A stretch of 64,000 bases of DNA, taken from Symsagittifera roscoffensis (taxonomy: Eukaryota; Xenacoelomorpha; Acoela; Convolutidae). Shown here piece after piece: positions 13,576-25,640 of the stretch. The stretch spans positions 18,931,877 through 18,995,876 of the forward strand of contig NC_087066.1 of NCBI RefSeq assembly GCF_963678635.1, read 5' to 3'. The translations under genes were made by a program, and so were the position numbers. Position 1 is the first letter of the stretch, and each line of letters starts with the position of its first letter. The notes below the pieces were generated by a model. The model did not search any database. It worked only from the letters and a program-made list of their open reading frames with translations, and was not told the origin of the DNA.

Positions 13576-16410
13576 TTTCTCCTTCCTGAAAAAAGAATCC
13601 AAAAGTTGTTAGCTTCTACTATGGTTGACCTCCATACACCAAAAATGCTTATCATACAAATCCATACATCAAGTATGTGGAAAATGCTTGTCATAAAATT
13701 TCCATACGGTTTCCAAAAATGGGTGAAAAAAGATACAAACTAAGTTCTGCCGCTGTCTGATACAAAGCAAATAAAACATTCTGGTGATAAAAATCAGAGG
13801 TTTTCCTTTTTTGAAAAAAATGCTTGTTATAGAGTTCTCATTATTTCTGGAAATTGTATGAATAGCGTTTTTTTGATGGCGACACAAAAGATTTCCCCAG
13901 TAAACTTGAATTTGTCCCAACTTTTTTTTCAACTGCAAATCGACTTTTGTACGGAAGCAAACATTTTCTAAAAATTATTTTCGCATGCAAAGTTCAATTT
14001 TTTGTTTGCATAACCTAGTCCTGGATACACTATTGTTGGGATTTTTTACTTTTCGCTTTATGGATTTTTTTTCAAAAAATCATACATTTTTTGAATGGCA
14101 TGTTTATGTTTGCCTAGATCAATGTCTTAAATTAAAAGCTCAAATTTTTAAAATGATCGTCCTTGAAAAATTTCGCCAAACTTTAAAAGTTTGTTGTTTT
14201 TGTTAAATCATTTGTGAAAGACAGCGCAAAGACATTCAGGTAACTTTCTATGCATTGTAAATGCATGACCGCCCAAACTTTGTTGCTTTAAGTAGGCCAA
14301 GATCTTCGTCACTTGTGTTTGGTTATAAACACAACAAAAAAAAGTTTTCAAAAATTTAATTTAGAAAAAAGATCAGTTTTAGGTTTAATGAAAAACACCT
14401 TATATACAATTTTCATATATGGAAAAACGCTTTTTATGAAGTTTTTATATTATCTTCTGAGCGTATGGATGGGATGAAAATCTATGAGAAGAAGTTTGTC
14501 ACATATGGAGTTTGTAAGATAAGAAATTTTGGTCAAGCAGAGCTATTTCTTTTGAGTTGACACAAAAAATTTGCTACATCAACAGTTCAAGTACCCCTCA
14601 AAAAGTAGAAGAAGCAATTCTTGAGAAATGAAACTAATTTTTGGGATTTCCAGTGGAACAAAAAACCGATTGAGCTAGTTTTCTCTAATTGATTTTTTCT
14701 TGAAACCAAACCAACACAGAAATGTTTTCTATACACCTTGTCATTTAATTTGATACATTTTCATTTTCCTCCGGGGTTTTAAAGCTGAGAAAAATCCGAA
14801 ATTCGAAAAATTTTAATGCCTAGTGGAGTTCATACCTACTGCAATTTCCAGAGGAATCATAAGCCGAGTGAGCCAAATTTCTCTTATTGGTTGTTTTTTT
14901 TTCTTGAAACCAAACTCACACATAAATGTTTTCGATACACATTGTAAATTGATTTACTAGATTTTCTTTTTTCTCCGAATTTCTAAAACTGAGATAAAAC
15001 CCAAACTCATTATAAACCTGGGATAAATCCCAAACTTTTTTGCTTTTAGATAAAAGTTCTAATTGTATGTCGACCAAAATATAAAAGACAACAGTTGTTT
15101 TCTAACCCATATAGCAATAACAAAACTTTTTTCGAACTAGAAAATTGAAATCCATATCAGCTAATTTCCTCACTATCCTCAAAGTTTGTACTACTTTTTT
15201 TGAAAATCCTAATTTCCTCAAATTCCTGGTTTTTGCTTCACTGAAACATTAATTTTGACTTCAAAGTAAAAAAGATAGAAAGAGAAATTTTTTCTTATAA
15301 ATTAGAACAAAATTAGTTTCGTTGATCTGGATTTTTGTGAAAAGATAAACCACTGAATTGAGTTTTTAAGACCTCAACGGGTGATTGGCATTATTTTGTG
15401 AAGAAATGTAAAAACTCGTTTTCTTCTGGTTTCTTTTTGAGTTAAATCAAAATCGTTTGTTCAACAAAAGGCAAACCAAGGTAAAATCTGTAAAAACGTT
15501 GATGAGCTTCAGTTTCAAAAATGGATGAATTGGATCAATTTCAGACTTTCCAGAAGACTTGCAAAATTTGATTTGAACACTGTTTGCCCAGTCGGTTGAA
15601 TTTTATACATGTCTGGGCATTCCATAAAAGTTTTTAGAGCTCTCAAAATTTAACTCTTGGAATTCGAAAACATGATTGGTTTAGTTGCTTAGAAGTGAAG
15701 TTGCTGAATACAAAAATTGTTTGACTTAGACATTTTTTTATTGTTTGTAGGAGGTGACGAACATACTGAGGAACTCAAGGATTTTACGGGTGATTTTTCT
15801 GTTGGTTTGTGTTTCAGGAAAAACTAAAAAATTTCTAACAACTGAATAAAAGCTTTCATATTTCATATACCGTTTACACTTTCCCTCAAGTATTTTTGAA
15901 TTTCAAATTTTATCTGTTAACAAAATTTGAATAGCGCGCTCTAATTACAAAAATGAAACGAAAAAACACGAATGACACCGCGTTTCGAAGTTGGTTTTTA
16001 TTCGAAACTTGTTGGCCATCGTGTTTTTGCGAAAACTGTTTGCCTAGCGGAATCAAAACTTCACCTAGTGATTTTTTTTTGTCAAAAAAGATCAATTAGA
16101 CACTGTTCGTTGAATTTGATCAGTTTTTTACTTTGAAGGTCGATGTCTAAAGTTTTTTCTTGCAATTTGCGTGACTCATCTATTTTTTTGATTGATTAAA
16201 ATTAGCCATAACTTTACAAATAAAGCTTAGTTTGCATTCTAAGTTTAGTCATTTATCATGATGAAAAATCCAAGCTTTTGAGTCTGCTAAGTTCAGCTGC
16301 ACTTTTTTTTCTCAACTATTTTGAAGAGCCGATGAATGTAGACCGTCCTATCATGTTCTTTCAAGTATCTCTTCTCCTTTGTTACCCTTCTCGAGTGTGA
16401 AACCCCACCT
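13576..16410. repeat. ~2.86-kb direct tandem duplication, unit 2
   Basis: Head-to-tail second copy of 10719-13560, including the internal ~198-bp sub-repeat (about 14645-14990). Short indels, such as a shorter poly-A in the CAAAAAAA tract near 14335, show that the copies have drifted independently. Minus-strand open frames at 13503-13938 and 15910-16493 fall in this duplicated non-coding DNA and show no motif. Confidence 0.85.
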
Positions 16411-17253
16411 GAGATTCTTTCTTGATTCATTATAGCGTTAAAAAATCTAGGCAAACGAAATATAAAATTCATTTTTCTACATAACAAAACCAATTTAGTC
16501 TAATTTAAAATTATCTGCCAGTCTTCTAGCGTTGATAACTTGTTTAGCAATGCAAATTTTTGAAAGAATTATCTCTATCTTTTGAGCAAATTAAATCTGC
16601 TGAAACAGGATATGAAAATGGATTTTTTTCAGTATTATGTTTCATAGTGGATGCTGTGGGCAAAAAATTGAGTGTGATGTTTATTGGACAAAGAAAGTTG
16701 TCTAGTCAAATCTTAAATTTTTATCTTCTTCATATCAATTTTTTTCTGAAAAAAAAAACAATCAGTTCTTTTTACTGATTTTTGAGTTCGTTTGTGAGTC
16801 AATATCAATCAGTCAAAAGAATAATTCTCTGTAACAACCATATTTTTAGTAGCTTCCTCCGACAAGAAAAACAATCACGAACTTTGTTTTGATTTTACGG
16901 AAGTTACAACGGTTTGAAAAAAAAACGGATCACAGAATTTTATCTGAGCTTTTTTAAAAAAAGTTCAAAAAGATTCAAATGTTAAAACAAACTAGTAATC
17001 GAACGGATATTTTTTTTGGAATTTGAAATTGAAATTCTAAACGCAAAGAAAGTACGCACATAATCATTTACTAATTGATTTTTTATAATGTAATTATTAA
17101 CGCCTGAATATGTTTATGGTCTTTTTGGCTAAAAATACGTATCAAGGCTTAATAAAGCATCGAATTGTTTTGCAGCTTCATCATTAGACCTGAAAACTGA
17201 TGGTCACGTTTCCTTGAATGCGAAAAATTGTTCGAGCATTCTTTTCTATTGTA
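16411..17253. other. AT-rich non-coding stretch
   Basis: Nothing recognisable. One 72-codon frame at 16560-16778 has no motif. Confidence 0.5.
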
Positions 17254-17991
17254 CAGTGCTGATTTAAACTAACAGGACAAAACGCGTTAAACTTGAAATT
17301 TAAAACCCGTTTTTCTCAAATTCCCGAGTTTTTCTCGAGTTTTTCTCAATTTTTTTGAGTTTAGGTGAAAATTATGGAGACAACACTTGCTTAGATTTTT
17401 AGCAGAATTAAATTGGTGTTATATGTTTTGCAAAACTCCTGCCCAAAAATTTACCTCAAAAATGGGTCATTTTGGTTTTTCTTAGTTAATCAAAAGTTAC
17501 GCCAAAAAAACCCAGTCGGTCACAGACATAATTAGACCAAAGTGAGTCTCTTACGTAGCCCAACAAACTTTATGAAGGGTATTTTCTCCAAAAAAAATGC
17601 AAATTTTTTAAACGTTTTTAAATAGAAAGTTGGTATTTTACATCAAAGTTACCTTTTAAATTATCAAACAAAATTAAATTATTTTATACAATATTTTGGA
17701 GATTATACCCTTCTTGAGGTTTGCTGGGCTACGTAAGGGGCTCATTTTGGTATAATTATGTCTGATTGACTGGGTATTATCGGGTTAATTTTTGATTAAC
17801 TATAAAAACCAAATTTGGGAATAAATTTTGTGCAGGAACTTTGCAAATCAATTTACATCATATTAAATCTGCTAAGAATTTGAGCAAATTGTGTCTCCGT
17901 AAATTTTCACCTTAACTTAACCCAATTGGAGAAAACGGGTTTTAAATTTCAAGTTTAACGCGTTTTGTCCGGTTAATTTAAATCAGCACTG
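17254..17991. mobile_element. Palindromic MITE, Tc1/mariner-like, 738 bp, TA target duplication
   Basis: The ends are long terminal inverted repeats. The left end starts CAGTGCTGATTTAAA and continues with GGACAAAACGCGTTAAACTT; the right end is the near-perfect reverse complement, ending in AGCACTG. Each end is flanked by TA (17252-17253 and 17992-17993), the target duplication typical of Tc1/mariner. The inverted symmetry continues inward: the ACGTAGCCCA block near 17555 pairs with TGGGCTACGT near 17733, and CCCAGTCGGTCACAGACATAA near 17501 with a TTATGTCTGATTGACTGGG-like block near 17755. The whole element could fold into one long hairpin. It has no transposase frame and would need a related autonomous element to move. 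Confidence 0.9.
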
Positions 17992-17993
17992 TA

Positions 17994-20430
17994 CAAGTCA
18001 AGTCGCTGATCAACAGAAACAGCAGCCCAGCTTGATCAATCAAACTTTTTTCAGACCAGCCAACACACACCTTCTTCGTAACTCTTGCACCCATTCTCGT
18101 TCCTCCAGTTTTGGACAGTTTCTTTTCAAATAAGGCAGGCACGTTAACTAACAAAAACCATTAAAGTAACTCGGTATTAGCCTGGCTTAAAATAAACCAA
18201 GTTTCGTTTCTTGAACTAATTTTTTAAGAATAGACAACAGAAGCCCAAAAACAACTGCAATTTCTTTCAGCTTCCCAAAAAAGACAATAGCTACTGAACC
18301 TCAGACAGAACTCATCATTATGCTGCAGCAGTCATCTGATCGTGCTAGTTTAATGAAAAAAAAAATTCAAAAAGTTATTAAGAGACTCAAGCATTTAATT
18401 TGATTGTGGCCTTCGCTTTGATAAATAGTTATCATTTTGTCTGTGCGGCTGAATGATTTCATCTTATCTTGACTTCTGCATTCCAGTTTCATGTTTTCCG
18501 CAATTTTTGCCACGTTTTCGGGATCTCCATGAACAATTGATTGTTGCATCAATCGTTATTTGGACAGTGAATGCATAGATGAGGTATGCAAGCTTTCAAA
18601 TCGGATTAATTCAGCTGTATTTTTCTTCTTCATTAGTTTAAAAGTAAATTATTGGAGATCGGGACTCTTATGAAGAATTGACTGAAAGATGCGAATTCCT
18701 TTATTTTGGAGTTTGATTTTCATATTTTTTAAAACTGAGATTTTTTTGTTCTGAAAAAGAGCCAATTTCCACAGTCGTAAAAAAAACCCAACCACAAAAA
18801 ATCACAAAAACATGATAAGCTTCTGATTTCAAAATTTTAAAAAAGGACCTGAACAGAAAAGTTACCTATTGATCCAGTTTTAGCAAGTTTCGTTAATTGA
18901 ACCAACAAAAATCCAATCATAGCTTGCTCTATGTCAGAATTTTGAAGAGATTTTAAGCTTCATTGTTTTTTGAATTCAAAATTTGAGATTTGTTTGATAA
19001 ACAACCTGATTTTAAAAAGTTTTTCTTACGCTTATTGACTGTCAGTTGAAGATTTTGGTTCTGATTGTTGATTGATTTTGTTCAAAAAACAGGCTGCACT
19101 CTCATTCTAGTTACCAGTCATAAAACCTTTTACTGAGGTCCATTTTGTGTTGCTCTTGCGATCGAAATAAGCGCCGTAATATATCGTGGTTAAAAATGCG
19201 AAAGACACAGCAAGCCATTGATCTGTAATTGATGTGTCAACCAAGAAGACTAAACTTAACTGCTTCAATAAACGCTAGCTAAACTGGCTGAGACTGTTTT
19301 TCACAAAATTTTGCCAAAAAAGTGGTGATGCAGATTGCTTTAACAGAGACAACAAAAACATCAAGGTCAAGTGTACCCAAAAAAAGCAGCTTGATCAACA
19401 CATACCGGCTCAGTTAGTTGAGACTTCAATTCACAAAAATTCGCGAGTAGAAAGCAATGTTGCAGATTGCTTGAACAGAAACAACAAAATCATCAATTAG
19501 TAAAAAGTAAAAAATATATGTAGGATATCCACCATATGCACAGACAAGCCCATCATCTTCTCTTGGACCGTTTTGGGCCCATTTTTTTTTGTTATAAAAT
19601 TGTGTTTTTCGTGTGATTCATAAAGCCGGACTATCAACAAAAGAGTAAAAAAAGCTGCAATAACCTGGAAAGCAAGAACTTGAGTCGAGAAAGATAAAAA
19701 ACACAATAATCAAGAAGAAAAAAAACCGTTTTCTATTGCACAATTTTAACCCAATACAATACAAAAAAACTGCTTTTCATCAGAAACTGGATTTTGTTGT
19801 CTACTATACAACCGGACTAAAAAGTTAAAAGACCTGCAAAACTCAAGAAAAACTAGAAACCTCAAGAAAAGAATCTGTGTGATCAGGAAATTAAAAAACG
19901 TTGTTCGATAAAACCTTTCATAATGATCAGCCAAACCTAAAAAGGCAAAAATAAAGGTTCATGTACCAAGTGTGTTTTTCGTGGTAATATATAGCTTCAG
20001 CTCATTGATTTTTAGGGAAAAATTAGAAGGGAAAAATGATAATTTTCTTGAATCAATTTTGGGTTACAAGTTCATTAAGTATCGGATGACTCTTTACCCG
20101 GAAATTTAACTAGCTCAAGGTACGACCTTTATGCGCTTGATCTATATTTGTAGACATTTGATGTTTGTCTGGTCAAACGTCACCCACACTTCATCAAAAA
20201 CGTTAAAAAATCATCTGAATAAGTTTTGACAAAATTTCTTGATGCTTCTCATTCAACAACTGGAGAGCAGAATTGTTTGTAGTTTTGTATGCAGATATCT
20301 GACAAAGAGATACGTTATGGTTTTAAGCTCACATTTTGACCAAATATTCTGTTCTTCAAGAAGTTGTCAGATTAAAAAAAAATTTTAATGGCTGAGTGCA
20401 TTTGAATGCTCGACGTCGATTGTATTGGCA
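17994..20430. other. AT-rich non-coding stretch
   Basis: Only short open frames without motifs, for example minus strand 19497-19706 and 19746-19934, which are hydrophobic because of T-rich DNA. I see nothing else I can support. Confidence 0.5.
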
Positions 20431-20619
20431 TGAATTCAAGACACGTATTTATTACCAATTATAATATTGATAAAATTATCTATGTAAATTACTTAGAACT
20501 AACAAATCAGGATCCATGGCTCCATTGCATTAAATTGTAGGTCTGCAACTTTTTATTTTTTCAGCCAGAGAAAAATTAATTTAAATTAGCCGTCAGTTCC
20601 TCTTCCACAGTTCTACTTC

Positions 20620-20810
20620 TAGGTTGTAAGCCTCGCTAGAAAAACCAGTATACTCTAGATCTTGCAAGAGTAATTTTAGGATCGATATTAGACTACGGAC
20701 TTGCGCAAATCTATTCGAATGCACAGAAAAGACAGAATGACGAACAGACATTGTACTTTATCCAAAAATACTCTATGAGAAAGCCACCCGGACTTAAACT
20801 TGTCTGAAAT
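20620..20810 (+). repeat. LTR-like fragment, copy 2 (possible 5' LTR of the decayed Ty3/gypsy element)
   Basis: Homologous to 4270-4450, same orientation. It lies about 2 kb upstream of degraded Ty3/gypsy reverse-transcriptase sequence on the same strand, as a 5' LTR would. The true LTR edges, primer-binding site and target duplication could not be identified because of decay. Confidence 0.4.
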
Positions 20811-22560
20811 GACCAAAAGAATCTCAAACATACCTCTACTAATTTGGATTTAGCAAAACAAAAACTTAGGCAAACACAAGCGATACGCCAAAAAAATAAG
20901 AAAAAAATCAAATTAATCATACAATCAGCTTATTGCCACGTCTTAATGGATGGAATCAAACCATACGAATAATAAGGCTGACACCAAGTTACAACCAAAA
21001 CGACAGGCCGAGCCTCTACAGTGGGAAAAGAAGAAATACTCTACAACGACTCTTTCTCTACAAAGGCATCCCTACAGTACACTTTCACCCAATTGACTAA
21101 ATTGCAATGAATGAGCAGTAAGATTCATTACAAAGCTATATATCCCACAATGGCTTATTTAATACCTACATTAACAGTCAACCATAATCCTACTATCTAC
21201 CTCAACACTTTCAAAACTGCGGTAATTTTCTAAAATTTTATAAAACTAATATTTATTGAATTGAAACATACAAAATCTAGTTAGTTAAAAATTTTTATGG
21301 TCACACTATCAATATATAAATTGATTCTTCTTGCTTCTGGAGGAATTTCCTTACTTTTTTATCTAAAACTTACAAAAATATTTTGAATTTCTAACCTCAC
21401 TTCAATCGAACTCCAACCTTTTATTCAAATTTATCGAACTTAAAATGAAACTTTGTCAACAACCATCTTTGTTTATTTTCAAATTAAAAAAATCCTTTTA
21501 TTAAAATCATGAAGGCTACTGTTGGATCTTAAAATCTCTAACTTCATCTCAAAAGTTAAGGTTTCGTCCATAACTTATCTTTATCTACCTAAAATTTTGA
21601 TCATTAAGGTTTTCCTTGTATCAATAGAAGGTTTTAGTTTCTTCTATTCTCCTTTTATTACTAGTGTCTAACGACCTAATAATTCGATGCACTTTCAATC
21701 CATTATCAACAACTCAAGACTCCTCGGAATTTTTCAATGACTAGCCATTCCATTTAAGAAAAGCTGTGAAAAACTTCGTTTACAGATCCTTCACGTGAAC
21801 TCTACCTTATAACTGACCCAGGCCTAAAACAAACATTAAATTTTAAAGTCTAATGATCTACTCGCGATCTGATTATTCATGAGCCTTGTAGGTTGATTTA
21901 CTATTCTGCAACCCTTGATCACAAATCAAACCCCCATTAAGAAAGATTAAGTTTTACTTAGATATAACTTATACATTTGAGCACAGTAAGAAATCATTCA
22001 ACAAATTAATATACTCTCTCCTCAACCCGCTATTCTACACAAACAATCCCGAGGGTTAAGATAAAATCACAAAAACCGGAAAAATTGATCGTTTCGGAAA
22101 ATCCTAAATTGACATCCGGATTTTGCATCAATCATTCTAATATTGGTGCCGAAAACAAATCATAACAATGGGAACGAACGACAAAATCAAACAAAAGAAA
22201 TTACTTCATAATTGTTTAATCAAAGAAGCATTACGATCTCGTAATTACCGAACATTAAAAATTTCAAGAGCTAATGTTTGACAGAAGTAATCCAGCAGAA
22301 AACCAAAGATATTTTTCGGAATCAGAAGCAATAACAGCATCATCCAAAAAAGGCAAACATAAAATAAAAAACTCTCGTATTATCGTAAGCCAGAAGACCA
22401 TACAATTGGAATCCACCTAATTGACTGTTGAAGTTACACAACAACTGAAAAACCGCACGAAACTTTTGGACGATAACACTGTTCTTCCCTTCGTCATCAA
22501 CTCAAATAGCGATCAAAAGGACAAGTGCAATTATGACACAATCTAATCGTAAATTTGTTA
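20811..22560 (+). other. Degraded sequence between LTR-like piece and pol relic
   Basis: A gag gene and the start of pol would be expected here if the flanking assignment is right. All frames are broken, and I could not recognise a zinc knuckle or protease motif. No other feature is visible. Confidence 0.35.
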
Positions 22561-24689
22561 CAAGACGGCAATAGCCTATGTTAACAGTAATCTCAGAAGT
22601 GAAAATCAGAAGACATATTTTTGATTACTCTCTACCAGGCATATGTAATACAACTTCCCATTATGGAGTAATCACGATAGAAGTTTTACCACCAAATGCA
22701 TCAAACCAACCACCCCATCGAATACAAACAGAACACAAAAAAGTCGAACTTACAATATATTTTGAAGAATATATTAAAACACAAAATTTCACAGAGAGCA
22801 AACTCAGTCTTCACGAATGATGTTGCATTATATATAATAACGTTCCCGTATTAGAAGCAAATGATACAGTATACGCATCTCCACCACAAAAAGGCAATTA
22901 TCAAACGAGATTTCAGTCTATTTTCACAATTGTTAAGTCCAATTTGTAAAATACTCACCGATAATAAGATTCTCACCAATAATCAGAGATAGCTAAAATT
23001 GATCTGCAAAAACTTCCAGTTGCCAACTAATAAAACGAATTGAGGAGACTATTCTATGGTGTCTCCACAGAAACAGCTTTTTTCTGCATTTATGAGTAAA
23101 CGCTTTATACCACTCGTTTTAAGCAAAATTGTTAGCCCATCTTTAGACGATGTCTTCATACAATCACAACAAAACCAGAACTTTTCAAAGATTTATATAC
23201 CTATCAACAAATTTTATTAAAAAAAGAAAGTGGAAAACAGCACCATCTGAACCATATTTTCGCAAATAGTTCCTTGGAAAGTTCCTCGCAAAATTTTTCG
23301 GGCATATCATTAAAAGGGCAACAACCAAATCTTTAAATTAGTAAAAGATGCAATTTTACAACTTCAACAGCCATAAAAAACTTCAAGAAGTCCCGTTATG
23401 TTAAAAGTTTTAACTAACAATGTTTATAAAATGCAACTATGTCTTCGACATCTTATAACATATTACACCAACAGATTAATTTCGAATGTACACTGAAACA
23501 GCAAAAACGGTTTGACGGAATTAAAACACATCTAACAGAACAAATTTTGTACACTCTCCCTGATTTCAACAACCATTCTACGCCATGTTCGACTCCTTAA
23601 TTTTGAGAATTGACGCAGCACCTTAAAATTCACATCAAAGCACAAATGAAGTCAATATAAAATCAACAAACTCAAATTTCTTTACACAAGTGGAACTACG
23701 ACTCTCTACACTCATGAGAGAGGATACAGCTTTCATATATACATTAACAGAATATGATTTTTATTCCTCGGATCAAAACATCCAACAGTTTTAAAGTTTT
23801 AAGTATTGATCATAAGCCTATTATCTTTCTCTTTACACAAAAGTTCAATCCAAACCATAGAATAAAAACAATGCAGTTGATTCTAATGAAAATTCCAAAC
23901 GTATATTTAGTTCGGACAGCAAGTAAATACCTTACCCCACCCGATACATTTAGCTGCAAATGCCAGTAAATTTACTTAAAAAAACAACCGTAGAAATTAC
24001 TGAAAAAATAGACTCTAACAGCGAACAAATAATTAGTTTAGAACGTTTTCTGTTTTACTTAGACTACTTAGCAACCGTTACGAAGTAGATTCATTAGTAC
24101 TCAAAATACTTAAACCTGTTGCATGCTCAACTTGGATTAAAAACAATATACAACAAAAAACAAAAAAAAAAACAAAACCCAAAATCGAACAAATTTTTAC
24201 CATAGAATGGAAAAAGAAGATCTAATCAATACCCTAAATTTAGCAGGACCACTTGATACAATCAAAGACTATACAAGTCATACAATTTTTGATTTAAAAG
24301 GCCCAATAGATAAGAAATATTTCGAAGAATTAGTTTGAAACTATCTGATTATCAAGCACAACTAAGTTAACAACTGACCTAAATAGGAAATATCAAAAAT
24401 TTGACCATATTATTCGCCGAATGAAATCTTGGCATGAACAACGAAAGCAATAAAAGCCAATATCACTAGTGTAGGAAACAAGACATTACTCAGATAATTT
24501 CGAACTTCAACAACACCACTATTCGTGAAAACACCGATATATTAGAATGTGTCATCAATCAAAAGTAACAGCACCCTGTCCAGCATTAAGCTTAATTTTA
24601 ATAATGTTTACCGCCGCACTCTTCAAATACGAAAAGACATGTAAGAGCAGAAGAAAACATATCACAACTTCGAAAAAAAATTGTTTTTT
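22561..24689 (+). pseudogene. Decayed Ty3/gypsy pol, 5' part (RT, RNase H, connection), interrupted by the giant element
   Basis: Broken frames carry recognisable Ty3/gypsy Pol pieces in the right order. About 23080-23160 reads as the reverse-transcriptase palm, with the catalytic box SLDDVFIQS at about 23140-23160. The region to about 23440 resembles the RT thumb. About 23500-23580 has the typical RT-RNase H junction (FDGIKTHLTEQ then TLPDFN). About 23754-23969 is the end of RNase H (DHKPIIFLFTQK, ending PPDTFSCK). About 24100-24340 resembles the Pol connection segment (STWIKNNIQQ). A CHQSK pair near 24550 may be the end of the integrase zinc finger. Several stops and shifts make it a pseudogene. 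Its integrase continues at 49249, on the other side of the giant insertion. Confidence 0.75.
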
Positions 24690-24817
24690 TGTGACATTGG
24701 ACCAGAATGGCCAAAATGCAATTTATGCAGGATTCGAATTTTGAGCAGTAAGCCTTCCGAGTTGATGATTTCGAAGGATAAGCGACGTTGTTGGAACGTT
24801 TAGCCAAACGGTGAGGG

Positions 24818-24867
24818 CTAGAATATTCTAGTATTTTAAATTTTCAAAAATTCGAAAGATGACGTCA
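24818..24867 (+). promoter_or_regulatory. Candidate LTR promoter elements: 14-bp palindrome, AT box, CRE
   Basis: Three motifs lie within 50 bp: the perfect palindrome CTAGAATATTCTAG (24818-24831), which contains GAAnnTTC in the arrangement of a heat-shock-factor half-site pair; a TATA-like TATTTTAAA (24832-24840); and TGACGTCA (24860-24867), the exact consensus CRE bound by CREB/ATF bZIP factors. All are repeated in the 3' LTR (48481-48494 and 48523-48530). The motifs are seen; promoter function is inferred. Confidence 0.45.
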
Positions 24868-25008
24868 CATTTCTGAGAAATGCTGAAACGGCCATTTTAA
24901 CAAAAAGCGAGTGAAAAACAGAACAACTTTTATCTGCGATTGCGAACAGTACGAAAATCGAGATTGGAAAACGACAACGAACTACAGAATAGCAGAGAAC
25001 GTTCCGAG

Positions 25009-25058
25009 TTGCAACTATTGTGCTGCTACAATAGTTGCAAGGCCGTTGCCAACAACGG
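25009..25058 (+). other. Two adjacent hairpins in the LTR
   Basis: TTGCAACTATTGT (25009-25021) pairs perfectly with ACAATAGTTGCAA (25028-25040) across a six-base GCTGCT loop. Directly after it, CCGTTG (25043-25048) pairs with CAACGG (25053-25058) across CCAA. Both are preserved in the 3' LTR at 48672-48721. If this lies in the transcribed R/U5 part, the RNA would carry two stable stem-loops near its ends. Function is unknown. Confidence 0.6.
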
Positions 25059-25625
25059 TGAAGGGTGAGAACCAGCCTTCCGGATTAGCAAGAAATCAAG
25101 AGTAAGGAGCTTGATTCAGCGGATTCAAGAATCCGGAAGAGTCTCGGGACGGAAACTTTTATTAACTCACATAAACTTTTAGCATCCTGTCATGTCCTGA
25201 CTTGAATTTAACTGATATTTTGATTAGTTTTGACAAGGATGAGGTGCTAAGAGTTGGGGGGGGGAAAGGGTTGATCCATCTTCGATGGAGATGATGACTT
25301 TTATCTACTGAACAAAAACAATAGTAATATGATAAGTAGTAGCCCTGTTTTTAGGAGTGACCTCGTGGTCTGGGGATACTGAGACCCAGCCATGAGCTCA
25401 CTATTTTTGCATGTAATTCAGTTAATTTGAGCGTTCTGGTCGAAGCCGGAGAGCAGTAACGTTTTTGTCGACCCGATGTAAGAAAGACCACCGAAAAGTA
25501 CTGGCTTGGTAGAGACGGTGAAAAACATGCAAAGCTCTGTTTAGACGCTAGCCAGTCGTCTTAAGACTTAGTTTTGTTATCCGTCGATATGTATCTTCCG
25601 GGCGAATGTTACATGTATGTTTTTA

Positions 25626-25640
25626 TGGCGCTCCTGGGTG
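25626..25640 (+). promoter_or_regulatory. Primer-binding site candidate (tRNA-Asn-like)
   Basis: TGGCGCTCCTGGGTG lies 12 bases after the LTR end. It starts with TGG, the complement of a tRNA CCA end. The implied tRNA 3' end (CACCCAGGAGCGCCA) resembles animal tRNA-Asn, whose known 3' end differs from this by about two bases in the vertebrate form. The match to this organism's own tRNA-Asn is not tested. The spacing is somewhat larger than the usual 0-10 bases. Confidence 0.55.

Larger units (their letters stand above)
24690..25613 (+). repeat. 5' LTR of the giant retrotransposon (924 bp)
   Basis: Direct repeat of 48353-49248. It begins TGTGACATT and ends TGTTACA, a near-inverted pair with the canonical TG...CA. 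It differs from the 3' LTR by about four base changes (for example near 24699, 24780, 24858 and 25138) and by 28 bp present here near 25281-25310 and absent downstream. It contains a CRE-like palindrome, a 14-bp palindrome, two hairpins and a G9 run near 25256. A 64-codon frame (24911-25105) occurs in both LTRs; I do not regard it as a proven gene. Confidence 0.95.

Noticed and set aside
24911-25105. 64-codon frame in the LTR, present identically in both LTRs
   Set aside because: Identity follows from LTR duplication. It lies over the hairpins and shows no domain, so I do not call it a gene.
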